Source: Lantana camara (lineage: Eukaryota; Streptophyta; Magnoliopsida; Lamiales; Verbenaceae). Taken from it: a stretch of DNA of 64,000 nucleotides. Position numbers and translations under genes: made by a program. This document shows, piece after piece, positions 35,792 to 47,428 of the stretch (within the stretch, counting starts at the first letter, position 1; each line of letters opens with the position of its first letter). The stretch lies in NCBI GenBank assembly GCA_037501455.1, contig CM074855.1, forward strand, positions 36,985,001 to 37,049,000, written 5' to 3'. The notes below the pieces were generated by a model that was given only the letters and a program-made list of their open reading frames with translations, was not told the origin of the DNA and ran no database searches.

Positions 35792-38784
35792 TGTAACGCC
35801 CGAGCGCGAGATGTCACATCCCCCGCACTATGACCCGACCCGTATACGAAATGGATTTCCATACACGTGCCGAATCATAGCGAACGGAGACATACACACT
35901 CGCTAAGCCAGACGGGACTAGCCTATAACTTAAACCCCAACAACAATCAAAGTAACAACAGAGCAATAGAAAAGCGGAAGCAATCATTCATATAATATAT
36001 ATTGAGCTAGATGCTCTAGGTACCAACATGTAATTCATATATTGAGCTATACGCTCTATGTACCAATATTTCATGTAAGATACATATAGGTACCAATTAC
36101 AAGTACGCTCCATACATATAAAATCCAAAATGAACAAAAATATAATCATATGCGTGTAAAGGAAAGGCTAGACACGATCCAAGACTCTCCCTGACTGGTA
36201 TCCCGCCTAGCATCCCCCTTCCTGCAAAAACAACTGAAACAATTCCGGGTTCAGTCTTAGACAGACTGGTGGGTATAAAAAGATAGGCATAATATCATAA
36301 TATAGCGGAATTGAAACACATACATGCAAGTTATAATCCTTATTCGAGGTTTTGAATCCTTTTTCCCAAGTGGGAAAAATAAATACAACGAATAGGATTA
36401 TAACCATTCATTTCGTTCGTTAGGTCATTAATAGCCCGACGAGAGGGCATGCATTATCTCCAACCACCACCTCGTGTAATCCATTATTCATTCATTTATT
36501 CATTCATTCATTCATACATTACATTCTTTCGTGCACATACATTAGAACATTCATTCGTTCATTCATATACTCCTTTTTCCTCCGGGTAGGGAAAGGGTTT
36601 GCAAGGCCCGAACCCTCATTCATTAATGCTAGAGGGGTACATGAATACCCAAAAGCGCGGGACCCCTTTCATTCACTAATCTCCTAGTGAAATCCAGGTT
36701 GCCGAAATTGTTGGAACTAGTATAAATGGATTCCCATCAGCCCATGCTTCCCCGGTTCACCATTACACTAAGTCCCGGGCCCTCATTCATTGTGATCACT
36801 CAATCATTACTCGCCAAAACATTTGGTAGGATATTAAAGAAAAAGGCTTTCGTTTAAAACATTTGCTCATTAAAACTTGGTATAAATACCTATATAGGGT
36901 TTTGGCTAAAATCTTGCACATTAGGTGTTCGGGGTCATATTGTTATCTAATAGAAGAAAAACCCACCTGATAGCCAAAAGAACCAGACAAGCTCTCACTG
37001 CCCGCCCTCGTCACCCACTGGATCAAGATCTGTGTGACAAAGGTAGTGTGAGACTCAATCATGACCACATTAGACGCTCGACTAAGAAATGAGATGCTAT
37101 GGAATGCTTAAAATGCGATAATATGTTCAATTATGGTCATGAATGTCATAGAATCCAATTTAAACACATAATTCAACAAGTTTCGTTCAATATACGGTAA
37201 AACCGTATTCATTCCCGGTCATATCATTCATACATTCATACTTTCATTCATATGGTCACCAATAGCATATATCAATCATACAACATAGCTTTAATACAAT
37301 CACGTTACATATAATTCACAATTACGAGCAATAAATGCAAAACAAGCAATAAAAGAGTTCCCCCAAAGCTGCCATTTCAAATGACACGGCCGTGTTGAGT
37401 TTTCAAAGGAAACGGACACAGCCGTGTCCGAGGTTTAAAATCAGAAAAATTCAAAGTCGAGGGCTTGGCATGGCCGTGTTGAGTTTTCAAAGCGTTTGGA
37501 CACAGCCGTGTCCGAGATTAAATTCAGAAAAAATTCGAAGTCGAGAGCCCAACACGGCCGTGTCCATTCTCAGTTCAAAGCTGACACGGCCGTGTCAGCT
37601 CATCGTTTTGCCAAGAAAAACAGAGCAGAAGCTCTGTTTCTCGAGGGAAAAGCTTGCAAAAACAGGGGCAGCCATAAGGAAGCTCTTATACACTCTTAGA
37701 CATGTATTCAAGTCATATGATTCACATATAACATGCAATCCAATCATATGTGCAAGAATTCACACCCAAAGTTGGCAAAAGATCACCCAAGAACAAGCTT
37801 TCATCCATGGAAGCTTCAAGCTCCATTAATGGCACATCATGTAATACACAACCAACATGAAATCCAAGCATATAAAAATGACAAGGAAGTTACAAGGATC
37901 ATCTTTCATGCATCAACTTTCACTTAGAAGCAAGGAAAGACATGGAACCAAGAATTCATATCATTTGATTCATTCAAGCTTTTTCTCATAACACATGATT
38001 CCCCAACTCATACCAAGATATAATCGGAAGAAAATGGAGAGGAGAAGGAGAGAAAAACAATCCATACCTTACCTTGGTAGAAGATTGGATGAAAGTTGAT
38101 CTTGAGCTTAGGGTTTGGATGATCATCTATGGAGGGTTTTGGAGCTTCTCTTTTCTCTCTTGGATGATGAATTGATCGATCAAAATGGCAATCAAGGAGA
38201 GAAATGCTGATATTTAGTGGAGAAATGGATAGGATTCGGGTCGGTCCAAGTCCGGTTCGATTAGTAAACGGTTCAAACAAGTTATAATGTCGAGGTTGTG
38301 AAAAGATTCATTGTCGAAGGTTCAAACGGTATCGAAAAGATACAAGGCCGAGTTTAATGGATAGGTAACGTCGAAACAAGTTCAACGCCGGTTACGGATC
38401 TCGATTTCGAGGTCCGGAGCTCAAGATATCGCGAAAACCGTTCAGAGTTGCCTATATACAAATAGGTCCCTAAACTTTCAAAAAGTGGCAATTAAGCCCA
38501 AACTCAATTTCGAATTGAGTCCAAAACATTCAAATAAGTTGCAATCAAGTCCACGAATTACACGAAACACGTAATTTCATGCAATTAACACCGAATTCAC
38601 AAAAGTCACATTCTCACAAATTCATTCAAATATTCATAACTCAAATTAGAATTCATATAAAATTTAAACAATTAAATCAAATTAGAACGAAATTCAATTA
38701 ATAAAACAAGATATAAAATCACATAATTAAATGTAAATGTGCACGTAACTCTTACCTGCACGTGTGAAAACACGGGGCGTTACA
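35792..38784 (-). repeat. 5' LTR of gypsy element
   Basis: 2993 bp from TGTAACGCCCGAG to GGGGCGTTACA on the plus strand. Palindrome cluster at 37382-37605 with ACACGGCCGTGT cores. The LTR retains the 32-bp unit that the other LTR has lost. Confidence 0.95.
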
Positions 38785-38789
38785 ATACC

Positions 38790-38893
38790 AGTCCATCAAT
38801 ATTACTCAATTACTATTTGTAACTGTCTGGAACCAGCCTTATTTCGAATTCAAACAAATATCCAGCAATAAATTGCTTCCAATTTATTCAACA
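38790..38893 (-). repeat. Old copia 5' LTR, outer part
   Basis: Continues the 16993-17969 LTR-like sequence after the gypsy insertion. On the minus strand it would start TGTTGAATAAATTGG at 38893. The TG start and TGTTG-like terminus support an LTR edge, but no target-site duplication could be tested because the other end is outside or rearranged. Confidence 0.4.
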
Positions 38894-39019
38894 TATTATG
38901 GACTTTACTCTATGGATTCCTACCAAGGAATTTGGTATCCCTCCAAGAATAATTTCATAATATAATATCAAATTCCAACAAAATGATATAGTTCTGAAAA
39001 GTACGATAAATTCTCTGTT

Positions 39020-39175
39020 CTATCCGGTGTTCTTGAGGAAAGGGCAGCTTGTAGAAATGTTACTATCACCCGCAGTAGGAACGTTGGAGTTGTTGCTACC
39101 CTTTAAAAGAGCTCCGAGTAGTTCTCCTCGATCATAAAAGAATTCAACCCTGATGACCTTTGAATGTTCATCCAC
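39020..39175 (-). pseudogene. Pathogen-related gene exon 4 (last)
   Basis: 52 codons including the TAG stop at 39020-39022. Starts after acceptor GAGATAG with VDEHSKVIRVEFFYDRGELL, and ends SCPFLKNTG. Open and conserved. The gene's 3' untranslated region would lie at 38894-39019, directly against the old copia LTR. Confidence 0.92.
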
Positions 39176-39803
39176 CTATCTCATTAAAATTGCACAAAAA
39201 TCATACCATTTGAGGTCCTTGTCTGGAACACAGTCTATATCAAATTTGACAATATTTAACACAACACAATAAGTGTTTAATCAAAGGTAGTTATTTATAA
39301 TGCACGGACATTTTTAAAAATATTATTTTATCATATCGTATCGTGTTGGATATTTGTGTCCGACACTCGACATGAGAAATTCTCCGTGTATCAGTATCGT
39401 GTCCGTATCCATTCATCACATAGGTCGTTATATATGATATGGGCATAGAATTCTCAAAATTTTACGTCGACAACCATTTTGTTTGCATATCTTGGTTGAA
39501 TTTATAAGTCTCACCATATCAAAATGTACATTTTATGTGTGTTGTGTCCATACATTCGCCTCATCAATGAAATCCTCTGAGTTTTTCCCAACTATGAAAA
39601 AATATCTATATCTATTAAAATTATTATTATAATTGTTTGAAAACCCCTATATCCTGCTAATAGTGTCATCCTTTAATGGTTCTAAATTCTGAAAAGCCTC
39701 ATCCTTTAATTTGCGATAATATGTATAATTTGAGCAAATAGGGAAGTTACAAGTTATTAACAACGAACTATGAATACATCTAGATGTAAAAACATAGGCA
39801 TAC
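39176..39803 (-). other. Intron 3 of pathogen-related gene
   Basis: 628 bp, GTATGC...GATAG on the minus strand, AT-rich. It contains a degenerate GTGTCCG/CACGGACA stretch (39302-39410, with AATGCACGGACA) related to the repeat at 40991-41310. No other feature seen. Confidence 0.8.
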
Positions 39804-40105
39804 CTCGAAAATCGCCATACCAAAGAACTCCACCATTTCACCGGTCGGAGCGTGTCCTTTGAAAGGACCCTCCATGAAACCCCAATGCCTAAACTTGTAC
39901 ACAATCACCGGCGGCCCTGAGAAGACCTCTAGAACTTCGAGGGTGAAGCCTCTCGGAAATGCCGTCGTGAAAGCAATGTGGGTTGAATCTATCGTTTCCT
40001 TAGCTGGATCGAAACCCCTGAACTTTTCTGGTAATGAAGTTTGGAGCAAGGAGTTGTAGCCTCCTCCAAGCTTTCTCTTCTCTTCTAGTGATAATGCTTT
40101 TCTTC
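39804..40105 (-). pseudogene. Pathogen-related gene exon 3
   Basis: 302 bp. Completes the split Gly codon from exon 2 and runs GRKALSLEEKRKLGGGYN to FFGMAIFE. Flanked by acceptor TCTTTTAG and donor GTATGC. It has no stop codon and carries the most conserved core of the family (VYKFRHWGFMEGPFKGHAPT). Confidence 0.93.
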
Positions 40106-41425
40106 CTAAAAGATTTTCCCATAAGGACGGACAAACTAAAATTCTATAAATAATCAAATAGCGAATTATATCTATTATTTCTGAGTATAAAACTAAGGTT
40201 CCTCGCATTATGTAGAAAATTACGAAGCTAGAATAATACCCTAGTTTAGTGGTGTCTTGGTACAATTTAAAATAAAATCTCATGAGTCTAATCTTAATTT
40301 CTAGTACATAATACAATTTTTTATTAAACACATCAAACTTTAGAAATAGTCGATACAATTCACTCAATTCCTTGTCTGAATCCAAGGTTGTGGCTAAGAT
40401 TCGGGATAATTATGACCAATCCCCTTAAATTTGGCGAAATTACAGATTACTCGATGTTTGAGAAATTATAAACTACCCAAACCTTTACACTTTCTCTCAC
40501 ATATTTCACTTGTTAATCACACCGTTTAAATTTCATGACGTCAGCCATTTTTCTTTTGAAAATTCCAATTTTGTCCTTATTTCGCTGTTCACTCAAATTT
40601 ACATTCCAAAACATTCTTAGGGGTTATATTGTAATTTTACTGAGAATTTAATGATATAATTTTAAATTTTTTTTTTTTGTTTAAAAATTTGTTATTTAAT
40701 TTAATATTTATGTTTTATCTATAAATTTAAATTAATATTCCATGCATATTTATTCCTATTAAGTATGATAGAAAATTATAAATTCCCTTTTATATTTATA
40801 TTTTAGTTTTATATATATTTTGTACAAGTCCATTTAAAGTTAGTTTAAGATAATTTATTTGCCATTATAATAAAATTTCCATCAAAAGTAAAAATTCATG
40901 TAAAAAAAAACAACAATTAGTGCACTACAAAAATTTCCCCTCAAAATAGAAAATTATAACAAAAAAGCTAACATCAATAAGTAGTTCTAATGCACGGACA
41001 ATCAAATTTGTCATTCCGTGCAGTGTCAAACACGTGTTGGACAAAGACACGACACGGACACCTGTCCAACACGGTAAAAAGTGTTCAAAATTAAAAATAA
41101 AGCACGGACACATATCGGCTAGAAAGCACGGACACGGAAAAAAAAGTGTCCGTGTAGTGTCCGACACATGTCGGACACGGCCACACCTCGGACACGGCTC
41201 CGACACGTGTCGGACAGGGCTGAAAAGTGTCCGAAAAAAAAATTAAAAAAAAAAAAAGGACACGGTGTCGGACACGGCGAGGTGAAGTGTCCGACACGGC
41301 TCAGACAAGGTGGGACAAAATTTCTAATTAAATAAAGTTTTTTATGTATTTTTTCATATTTTTAAAATTTTTTGGGGAGAAAACTAAAATAACAAACTTA
41401 TTCTAGTTTTTAATTATACATATTT
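40106..41425 (-). other. Intron 2, gene-proximal part
   Basis: AT-rich intron sequence with no gene. From 40991 it enters a GTGTCCG/CGGACAC-rich repeat, listed separately. Confidence 0.75.
40991..41330. repeat. GTGTCCG-rich dispersed repeat, left part
   Basis: Starts AATGCACGGACA and holds many GGACACGG/GTGTCCG words, some forming dyads such as GACACATGTCGGACACGG and CCGACACGTGTCGG. A GTGTCCGTGTCG-rich stretch at 44155-44246 looks like its other side, the solo LTR at 41426-44043 having split it. A similar decayed start occurs in intron 3. Probably a small non-coding transposable element of unknown class. Confidence 0.6.
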
Positions 41426-44043
41426 TGTAACGCCCCGATTTTCATTTATTAATATTTTATGTCTAAAATAATTTTATAAATTATATTTTATAATACTTTC
41501 ATGAAAATCATATTAAACTTATAATTTATCTCATAACTTGAAAATATTTAATTCGTGAAATAATTACCGAAAATGATTTAATTGTCAACTTGGCCCTATA
41601 TGTCCATTCTTTTAAACTTAGGGACCAAATTGCTTGGAAAACCTTTGAGGACTAAAGTGATCACTTTCCAAACTTGATATCCTTAATTGCTTAACTTAAA
41701 TAACTTGGAGGGTTCAATTGCAAATATTACATATTTTCCCAAATATCACGTTATATGCTTCCTTGATCAATTATCATCAAAATTCACCAACATCTCCATC
41801 TTTCTTGCTCTCGGTTCTTCACGTAGAAAAGGGGGAGAAGAGATTTCATCAAATCATCCAAGTTATTCAAGGAAATCCAAGCTTTTGAGCTCAAGCATCC
41901 ATCATCATCTTCTCCATTCATTTCTTTACCTTCAAAAGCATGTAAGTGGAAACATATGGTCTCTTGAGCATCTATGTAGGACCTAGGGTTTGAGGATGGC
42001 ATGCTAGATGAACTCCTTATTGTATAAAGCATGATTAAATGATGATATCTGGGATTATGGCATGATTAATTCATGAGATTCTTGAATAATTGGTATGAAT
42101 GATCAAGTATGATCATGAGTGTGAAATCATGAATTCTTGATGATCTTGTGTGTTTTGAGTGTTTAAGTGTTATGATATTATTTCTTGAAACTATATGCAT
42201 CATATTTCCAGAAAAACATGAATTGGTTGATTGAAAATGGATTTTTGGTTGCTTTGTTATGCTTTCCCGTAGCTTTCCCCTGTTTTTCCTCTGTTCTTCC
42301 AGTTTCAGAAACTGGAAACGACCGTTCCCAGCCTCAAGGCATTTCGGGAACGGGCGTTCCCACCTTTTCAAATGAACAAGGCGGCCGAGCATGGGAACGG
42401 CCGTTCCCATTTTGGCCTTACGCCGGAAGGGCCGTTCCCAGCTAAGGCGCATTTCTAAATGGGAAATCGTTGGCGCGTTTATTGGGGTTGTGGGAACGAC
42501 CGTTCCCATTTGACAAAGGGGTCCGGAACGGCCGTTCCCACCTCGCTGACATAACAAATGTGACTGCATAAAATTACATTTTTAGCCCCTCGATCCAACG
42601 ACTTCTTTGACCCCGAATTGCTGTAATATGTGCTAATATGATGTGAAACAACATGTTATCATACCACATTGCATTTTCGTGGTCGTCTCGATACATTTCC
42701 GCCGTTCGTCACATTTTGTGCATTTTAGGTCATGTCTCATGTATAAGTGTCGTGTTTGCACAGGTCACGAGGGCGTGGACGAGGAGCAGGCTCCGTAGAG
42801 CATATCCTTGTGTTATTTTGTAAGATAGGTGAGGTTTAATTGTTAGTTATATAGAACCTGTATACCCTTTATGTGATATTTTGGCCAAAAAGGTATCTAT
42901 AGTTATACTTTCTATAAATCATTGATCATTTCAAGTTATGTTCAAGCAAGCCAGCCAGCAAGCAAGCAAGTCAGGTATTGTTTCATGCATTTTTAGGCGA
43001 GTAGCATGACGGATACGTTTGGGCCCGAGGGTAGTGACTGGAGCCAACCGGGAAAGCAAGGGCTGACGGGTAACTCTGGCGCTATCCTCACCACACTAGG
43101 GGTCACCCCTGAATCCACTAGGAGGTTAGTGGAGGAAGGAGCTCCGGGCTTAGGGATTCATGTACCCTCTGCTCAATGAGATTGGATGTTGGGGCCTTGC
43201 AATCCCTTCATCAAACCGGAGGAAGAAGGAGACTGGGGACGAGTCCGGCACCACGGATGCGCCTCGGGTTATTGCATGATTGTCATTTCATGAACGTGTT
43301 ATATGAGTACACTATCGCACGATTGCACGATAAGTGAATTGCATGATCACCTATTGACTATTAAACAAGCGAGCGTGTTCATATTCATTTGGAGATCGGT
43401 TGGAGACCGCCCTTACTCGCCGGGGCCATGTATTGATTGATTGCATGAAAACGAACAAGTACTTAATACTGGTAGTTGTAATCTCGGGCGAGTTTATGTG
43501 ATTGTAAACTTATATTACTTTTAATTATAAAACCTTACCCGAGGTTATAGCTTGCATGTGATTGCGCTAATATATATTTATGCCCCTCGCTCAGTCTTCG
43601 GTAGACTGATACTTCACTTTTCAGGTACTTGAGAGCCAGTCGTGCTAGGCGGGAGTCTGGTCCAGTCTTGCATTGTCACGAGTCTAGCAGTGTACCATCT
43701 TGTATATATTCTGCTACTTTTCATGTTATGTCCGTTATTATTACGTTCTGAGTACTTGATCAGTTATAGGTAGTAGGAGATGATAATGTATTGATAGTTA
43801 ATTGGTATCTATACGTATCTATCCGATAAATATGGTACCTATATGTATTTATGAATAATGCTTCCGCTTTTAACTTTTATGTATTGGTATTGTATTGCTT
43901 TGGGGTTTAGTCCCGCCTAGCTCGTCTTTTCTTTTATTTGTCACCCGTTCGCTATAGGCTAGTTCATGTACGGATTGTCCATTTCGTATGTGGATCGGCC
44001 TATAGTGCGGGGGTGTGGTATCCCTACGTATAGGGGTGCTACA
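41426..44043 (+). mobile_element. Solo LTR (2618 bp), TSD TATTT
   Basis: TGTAACGCCCCGATT...GGGGTGCTACA flanked by TATTT at 41421-41425 and 44044-44048. Palindrome cluster of GGGAACGGCCGTTCCC type at 42314-42541. Shared blocks GGCTGACGG (about 43062), CGGAGGAAGAAGG (about 43218), ACTCGCCGGGGCC (about 43414), CTCAGTC and GCTAGGCGGG follow in the same order as in the other LTRs. No primer-binding site or coding sequence adjoins it. Confidence 0.94.
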
Positions 44044-44048
44044 TATTT

Positions 44049-44523
44049 TTTAAAAATATTTTATTTTATCTAGATTATACTTATAAACTATTTTTATTTT
44101 TATATAAAATATTTTTATTTATATATAAAATATATTTATTTATATAAAATATAGCCGTGTCGGAGTCGTAAATTTTTAAAAAATCCGTGCCGCTGTGTCC
44201 GTGTCGTGTCGGGTCCGTGTCGCCGTGTCCGTGTCCGAGCAACATAGCATATCGGACATGGGAGGGATACAGGAAACTCCAAGAAATTTATTGTTTTATA
44301 TTTTTTTCTAGAATTCGAGGATTATACATAAATTTTTTTTTTAGAAAAATAAGAATTGTATAAATTTACTAAAAAGTATATTATATTGATTTAAAATTTT
44401 ATTTTTAATTTTATTTTAAAATTTTATAATAATATCGTGACGTGCAAAATGTAATAATGTTATTTATAATGAATTTAAATATTGAATTTGATATGAATGT
44501 ATTTTATTTAAATTTTTAATATT
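44049..44523. other. Intron 2 segment with repeat remainder
   Basis: AT-rich; 44155-44246 is the right-hand part of the GTGTCCG-rich repeat (GTGTCCGTGTCGTGTCGG and related words). No gene seen. Confidence 0.6.
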
Positions 44524-44528
44524 GATTA

Positions 44529-45233
44529 TGATGTAGCCTAATCGTAAGTTGGACACGTTATCGTCCCATAACCTACGAGGGCACGACATGCAGATCCTTG
44601 TGGCCTCTCGGGAAAACTCCCAAGCCCCATTCATGCGGGCTGAGTCCAACAAAATAACTATAAGGCGCCCCTCGGCTGGCAGAGGTTTGATACCGCATGA
44701 GTATCCCTCGAGCCGCAAAGCCAAGAACGAGTCTGGGGGTACCATACGCCCCCTCGAATAGTCCAAGGGCCACGCCCCTCGAAAATAGCCCAGTACACTC
44801 TGACGCTCCGTACGTAGTAGTGCGTCAGCTACAACCATCTTTACGGTTGTTTTTCTAGAGAAACATCTCTTGTACTTGCATGTCACGGAATTACTTAAAT
44901 GCTTTTACCTTACTCCTATATAAGTTATAGTGATCATCACGTATAATAAGCTATTCTGAGCATCCCTAGCCAATTATTCCTGCACTTTCTCTCTCTAAGC
45001 TCATTTAAATCTTCATATAAGGTTTACGGACTTGAGTATCGAAGAGCCAAAACTGTAAATCCCCTATATTCCCACAGTTTTGCCTTCTAATGTTTGTGTT
45101 TTCCTAGTAGATCAAACCCAAAACCCACTCGGACACAGTTATCTTCATCCTTCCGAGTGCCATCCTCCCTCAAGTTACTCCCACCTTATAAATTCTGAAT
45201 GATTGTGAGTTGACATCGGATCACGTATCGTCA
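44529..45233 (+). repeat. 5' LTR of Tat-type element
   Basis: TGATGTAGCCTAA...CACGTATCGTCA, 705 bp. Clear alignment over its whole length with 61473-62166, including AACAAAATAACTATAAGGCG, GATACCGCATGAGTATCCC and the TTCATATAAGGTT leader region; many substitutions indicate an old element. A TATA-like CCTATATAAG lies at about 44914-44923. Confidence 0.9.
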
Positions 45234-45320
45234 TTTTGGTGTTGTTTGTGAGAAAATCTTCAAATTTACATTCCTTTTTCACTGCTAGATGCCTTATAAA
45301 TACAATTTCCACAATGGGGA
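45234..45320 (+). other. Tat element post-LTR box and leader
   Basis: Starts with TTTTGGTGTTGTTTGTGAGA, the lineage-typical sequence that serves as or overlaps the primer-binding site; 87 bp remain before the next insertion. Confidence 0.65.
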
Positions 45321-45743
45321 TGTAGCACCCCGGAGCGGTGGGCACCACATCTCCCGCACCAAAGCCAAGCACAAGTAACGAAACGGACTCCGCACACATG
45401 CCCAAATCTAGCGAACAGGTGACCAAACGAAAACCAACCTAAGCCAGGCGGACTAGACCCTTACATCAGAGTGCACAAACAAAACATGAATGCGGAAGCG
45501 AGACATATAGGAGACATATTATATATTTACATATAGGTGCCAACACATAAAGTATAATTATAGATACCAACTATCTACTTATACTACATATAGGTACCAA
45601 TATTTCATAATATTTATGTACAAACCCCTTACGAGCCCAAAAGAATAATCATAATCCATAACCAAGTGTATCCAAAAGTGCGGTAAAGTAAGTACAGAAC
45701 ATAAATAAAATGCGTGACACTCGAGCTATCCACAAGTAAGATG
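45321..45743 (-). repeat. 3' LTR of decayed gypsy, outer fragment
   Basis: Matches 52193-52616 closely (TGTAGCACCC start, then CGGTGGGCACCACATC and CTAAGCCAGGCGGACTAGAC). The match stops near 45743 at CCACAAGTAAG. Confidence 0.9.
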
Positions 45744-47428
45744 ACTGCAAGCATGTTTATTTCATGAATTATATGATCATTTGGAGTTTGGTATATGATC
45801 ATTTGTGGAGTTTTGGTTTTGGTTCGTTCTCCCCTGCATAACTGCTCTGTTTCTGTAATGTCCAGAAACTAGGAACGGTCGTTCCCACCTTAGTGCATTT
45901 TGGGAACGGGCGTTCCCAGGCTTCTGAGTGTGGTTAGGCCAGCGAGACTGGGAACGGCCGTTCCCACTTTGGCCTGTTAGCCGGAAGGGCCGTTCCCAGC
46001 CAAAGCGTGCTTTAATTTATAAAACGCTGGTGCGTTTTGAAGGGCCACGGGAACGGCCCTTCCCATTTTCAAAGGGAAGCCGGAACGGCCGTTCCCGCAT
46101 GCCTGACAGAACAAAATATTCTGCATAAAATTGCATTTTTAGCACCTCGTTCCGACAGCTTCCTTGATCCCGATTTGATATTATATGATCTAAAATGAAG
46201 TGAAACAAGATATTTTCATGGTACATTGCATCATACTCGTCGTCTCATTACATTTTGAGTCGTCTCTTATGTACACTTGTCTTTGTTGCACAGACCGGCA
46301 AGCCAGTGACGTGGAGTGGGCTTCTTAGGCCGTGCCTTTCTCTTTGTTTTGTCGGTACAGGTGAGGTTTAATTGCTAGATATCTAGAACCATTACAACCC
46401 TATGTGATGTTTTAAGCCAAAAGGTATATATATCTATAGTTTTCCAAACTCTATTGAATTGCAACTGATTTACCGAATTGTATTGTATTGATTGACCGTG
46501 TTTTGGGCGAGTATATTGTATCGTGCACTGTGGGCTCGAGAGTTAGTGTTTGAGCCAACCGGGAAAGCATGGGCTGACGGGTAACTCTTACACTCCTCTC
46601 TACCGTTGGGATGAACCCTGAATCCACCAGGAGGTTTGGTGGAGGAAGGAGTCCCGTGCGTGGGAGTCATGTTCCCGACGTACACCGTGTTTACCGTGGA
46701 TGGATCGGGCCTTGCAAACCCACCATCATTGGAGGAAGAAGGAGTTATTGAAACTGCTACGTGTGCACTGTAATTTATTGTGTGATCACTTAATTAATTA
46801 ATGAAAGGTATCGTGATTGTACACTGTCGGAGTAAGGTTGGAGAATGCCCTCACTCGCCGGGCCACTGATTGATTGATTGATCGAAATAATTGATTGTTA
46901 AATCTGATAGTTATAATCTCGGGCGAGCTTTGTGTGGTTATGGAACTTAGATTGTTTTGTTTATAAAACCTTACCCGAGGTTATGACTTGCATGTTATCT
47001 GCGCTTATATATTATTATGCCCCTCGCTCAGTCTTGTGGAGACTGACACCTCACCTTTCAGTTTTGCAGGTTGTGTGCTAGGCGGGATTGGTGTCGAGTC
47101 CAGTCTTTCGTTTGGGTCTAGCACGTGTCCATCCTACTTTGGCATATGTATTGTTATCTACTGTTTTATGAAGTGTTTTATATGTGAGAGATGATAATGT
47201 ATTGATAGGAGATTGGAAATGGTTTGCTTGTTAAAGACTTGATATTAATGCATCTCAGTTTATTTTCTGTTGTGATAATTGGTTTGGGGTTAGTTCCGCC
47301 TAGCTAGTTAGCATTTATTTTGTTGTCACCCGTTCGCTATGGTTCAGTTCATGTATGAGTTGACCGTTTCATATGTGGACTGAGCTATAGTGCGGGGGAT
47401 GTGGCACCTTTGCGCTTCGGGTGTTACA
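45744..47428 (+). repeat. 5'-truncated LTR fragment inserted in the decayed gypsy LTR
   Basis: Plus-oriented sequence related to the solo LTR 41426-44043: the same GGGAACGGCCGTTCCC-type cluster (45870-46099), GGCTGACGG (about 46571), ACTCGCCGGGCC (about 46854), and the end GCGGGGGATGTGG...GGGTGTTACA at 47428. Its TGTAACGCC start is missing, so a deletion or recombination removed its left end together with about 2.7 kb of the surrounding LTR. Confidence 0.85.

Larger units (their letters stand above)
17970..38784 (-). mobile_element. Ty3/gypsy chromovirus-like retrotransposon with nested copia
   Basis: Complete element in minus orientation, flanked by the target-site duplication ATACC (17965-17969 and 38785-38789). 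It has LTRs of about 3.0 kb at 17970-20931 and 35792-38784, a Met-tRNA primer-binding site next to the right LTR and a polypurine tract next to the left one. The domain order is gag, protease, RT, RNase H, integrase and a C-terminal chromodomain-like tail. Long LTRs plus this order suggest the Tekay/Del lineage (inference). A copia element (22822-32936) interrupts RNase H; without it the element would be about 10.7 kb. Confidence 0.95.

Noticed and set aside
39780..40385. A single 201-residue protein
   Set aside because: Only 39804-40105 is coding; the N-terminal 90 or so residues are intron 2 and the last few are intron 3, as shown by splice sites and by the missing family N-terminus being found at 62812-63640.
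42066..42569. 167-codon minus-strand ORF in the solo LTR
   Set aside because: It reads through the GGGAACGGCCGTTCCC cluster, giving repeated WERPF; an LTR artefact.
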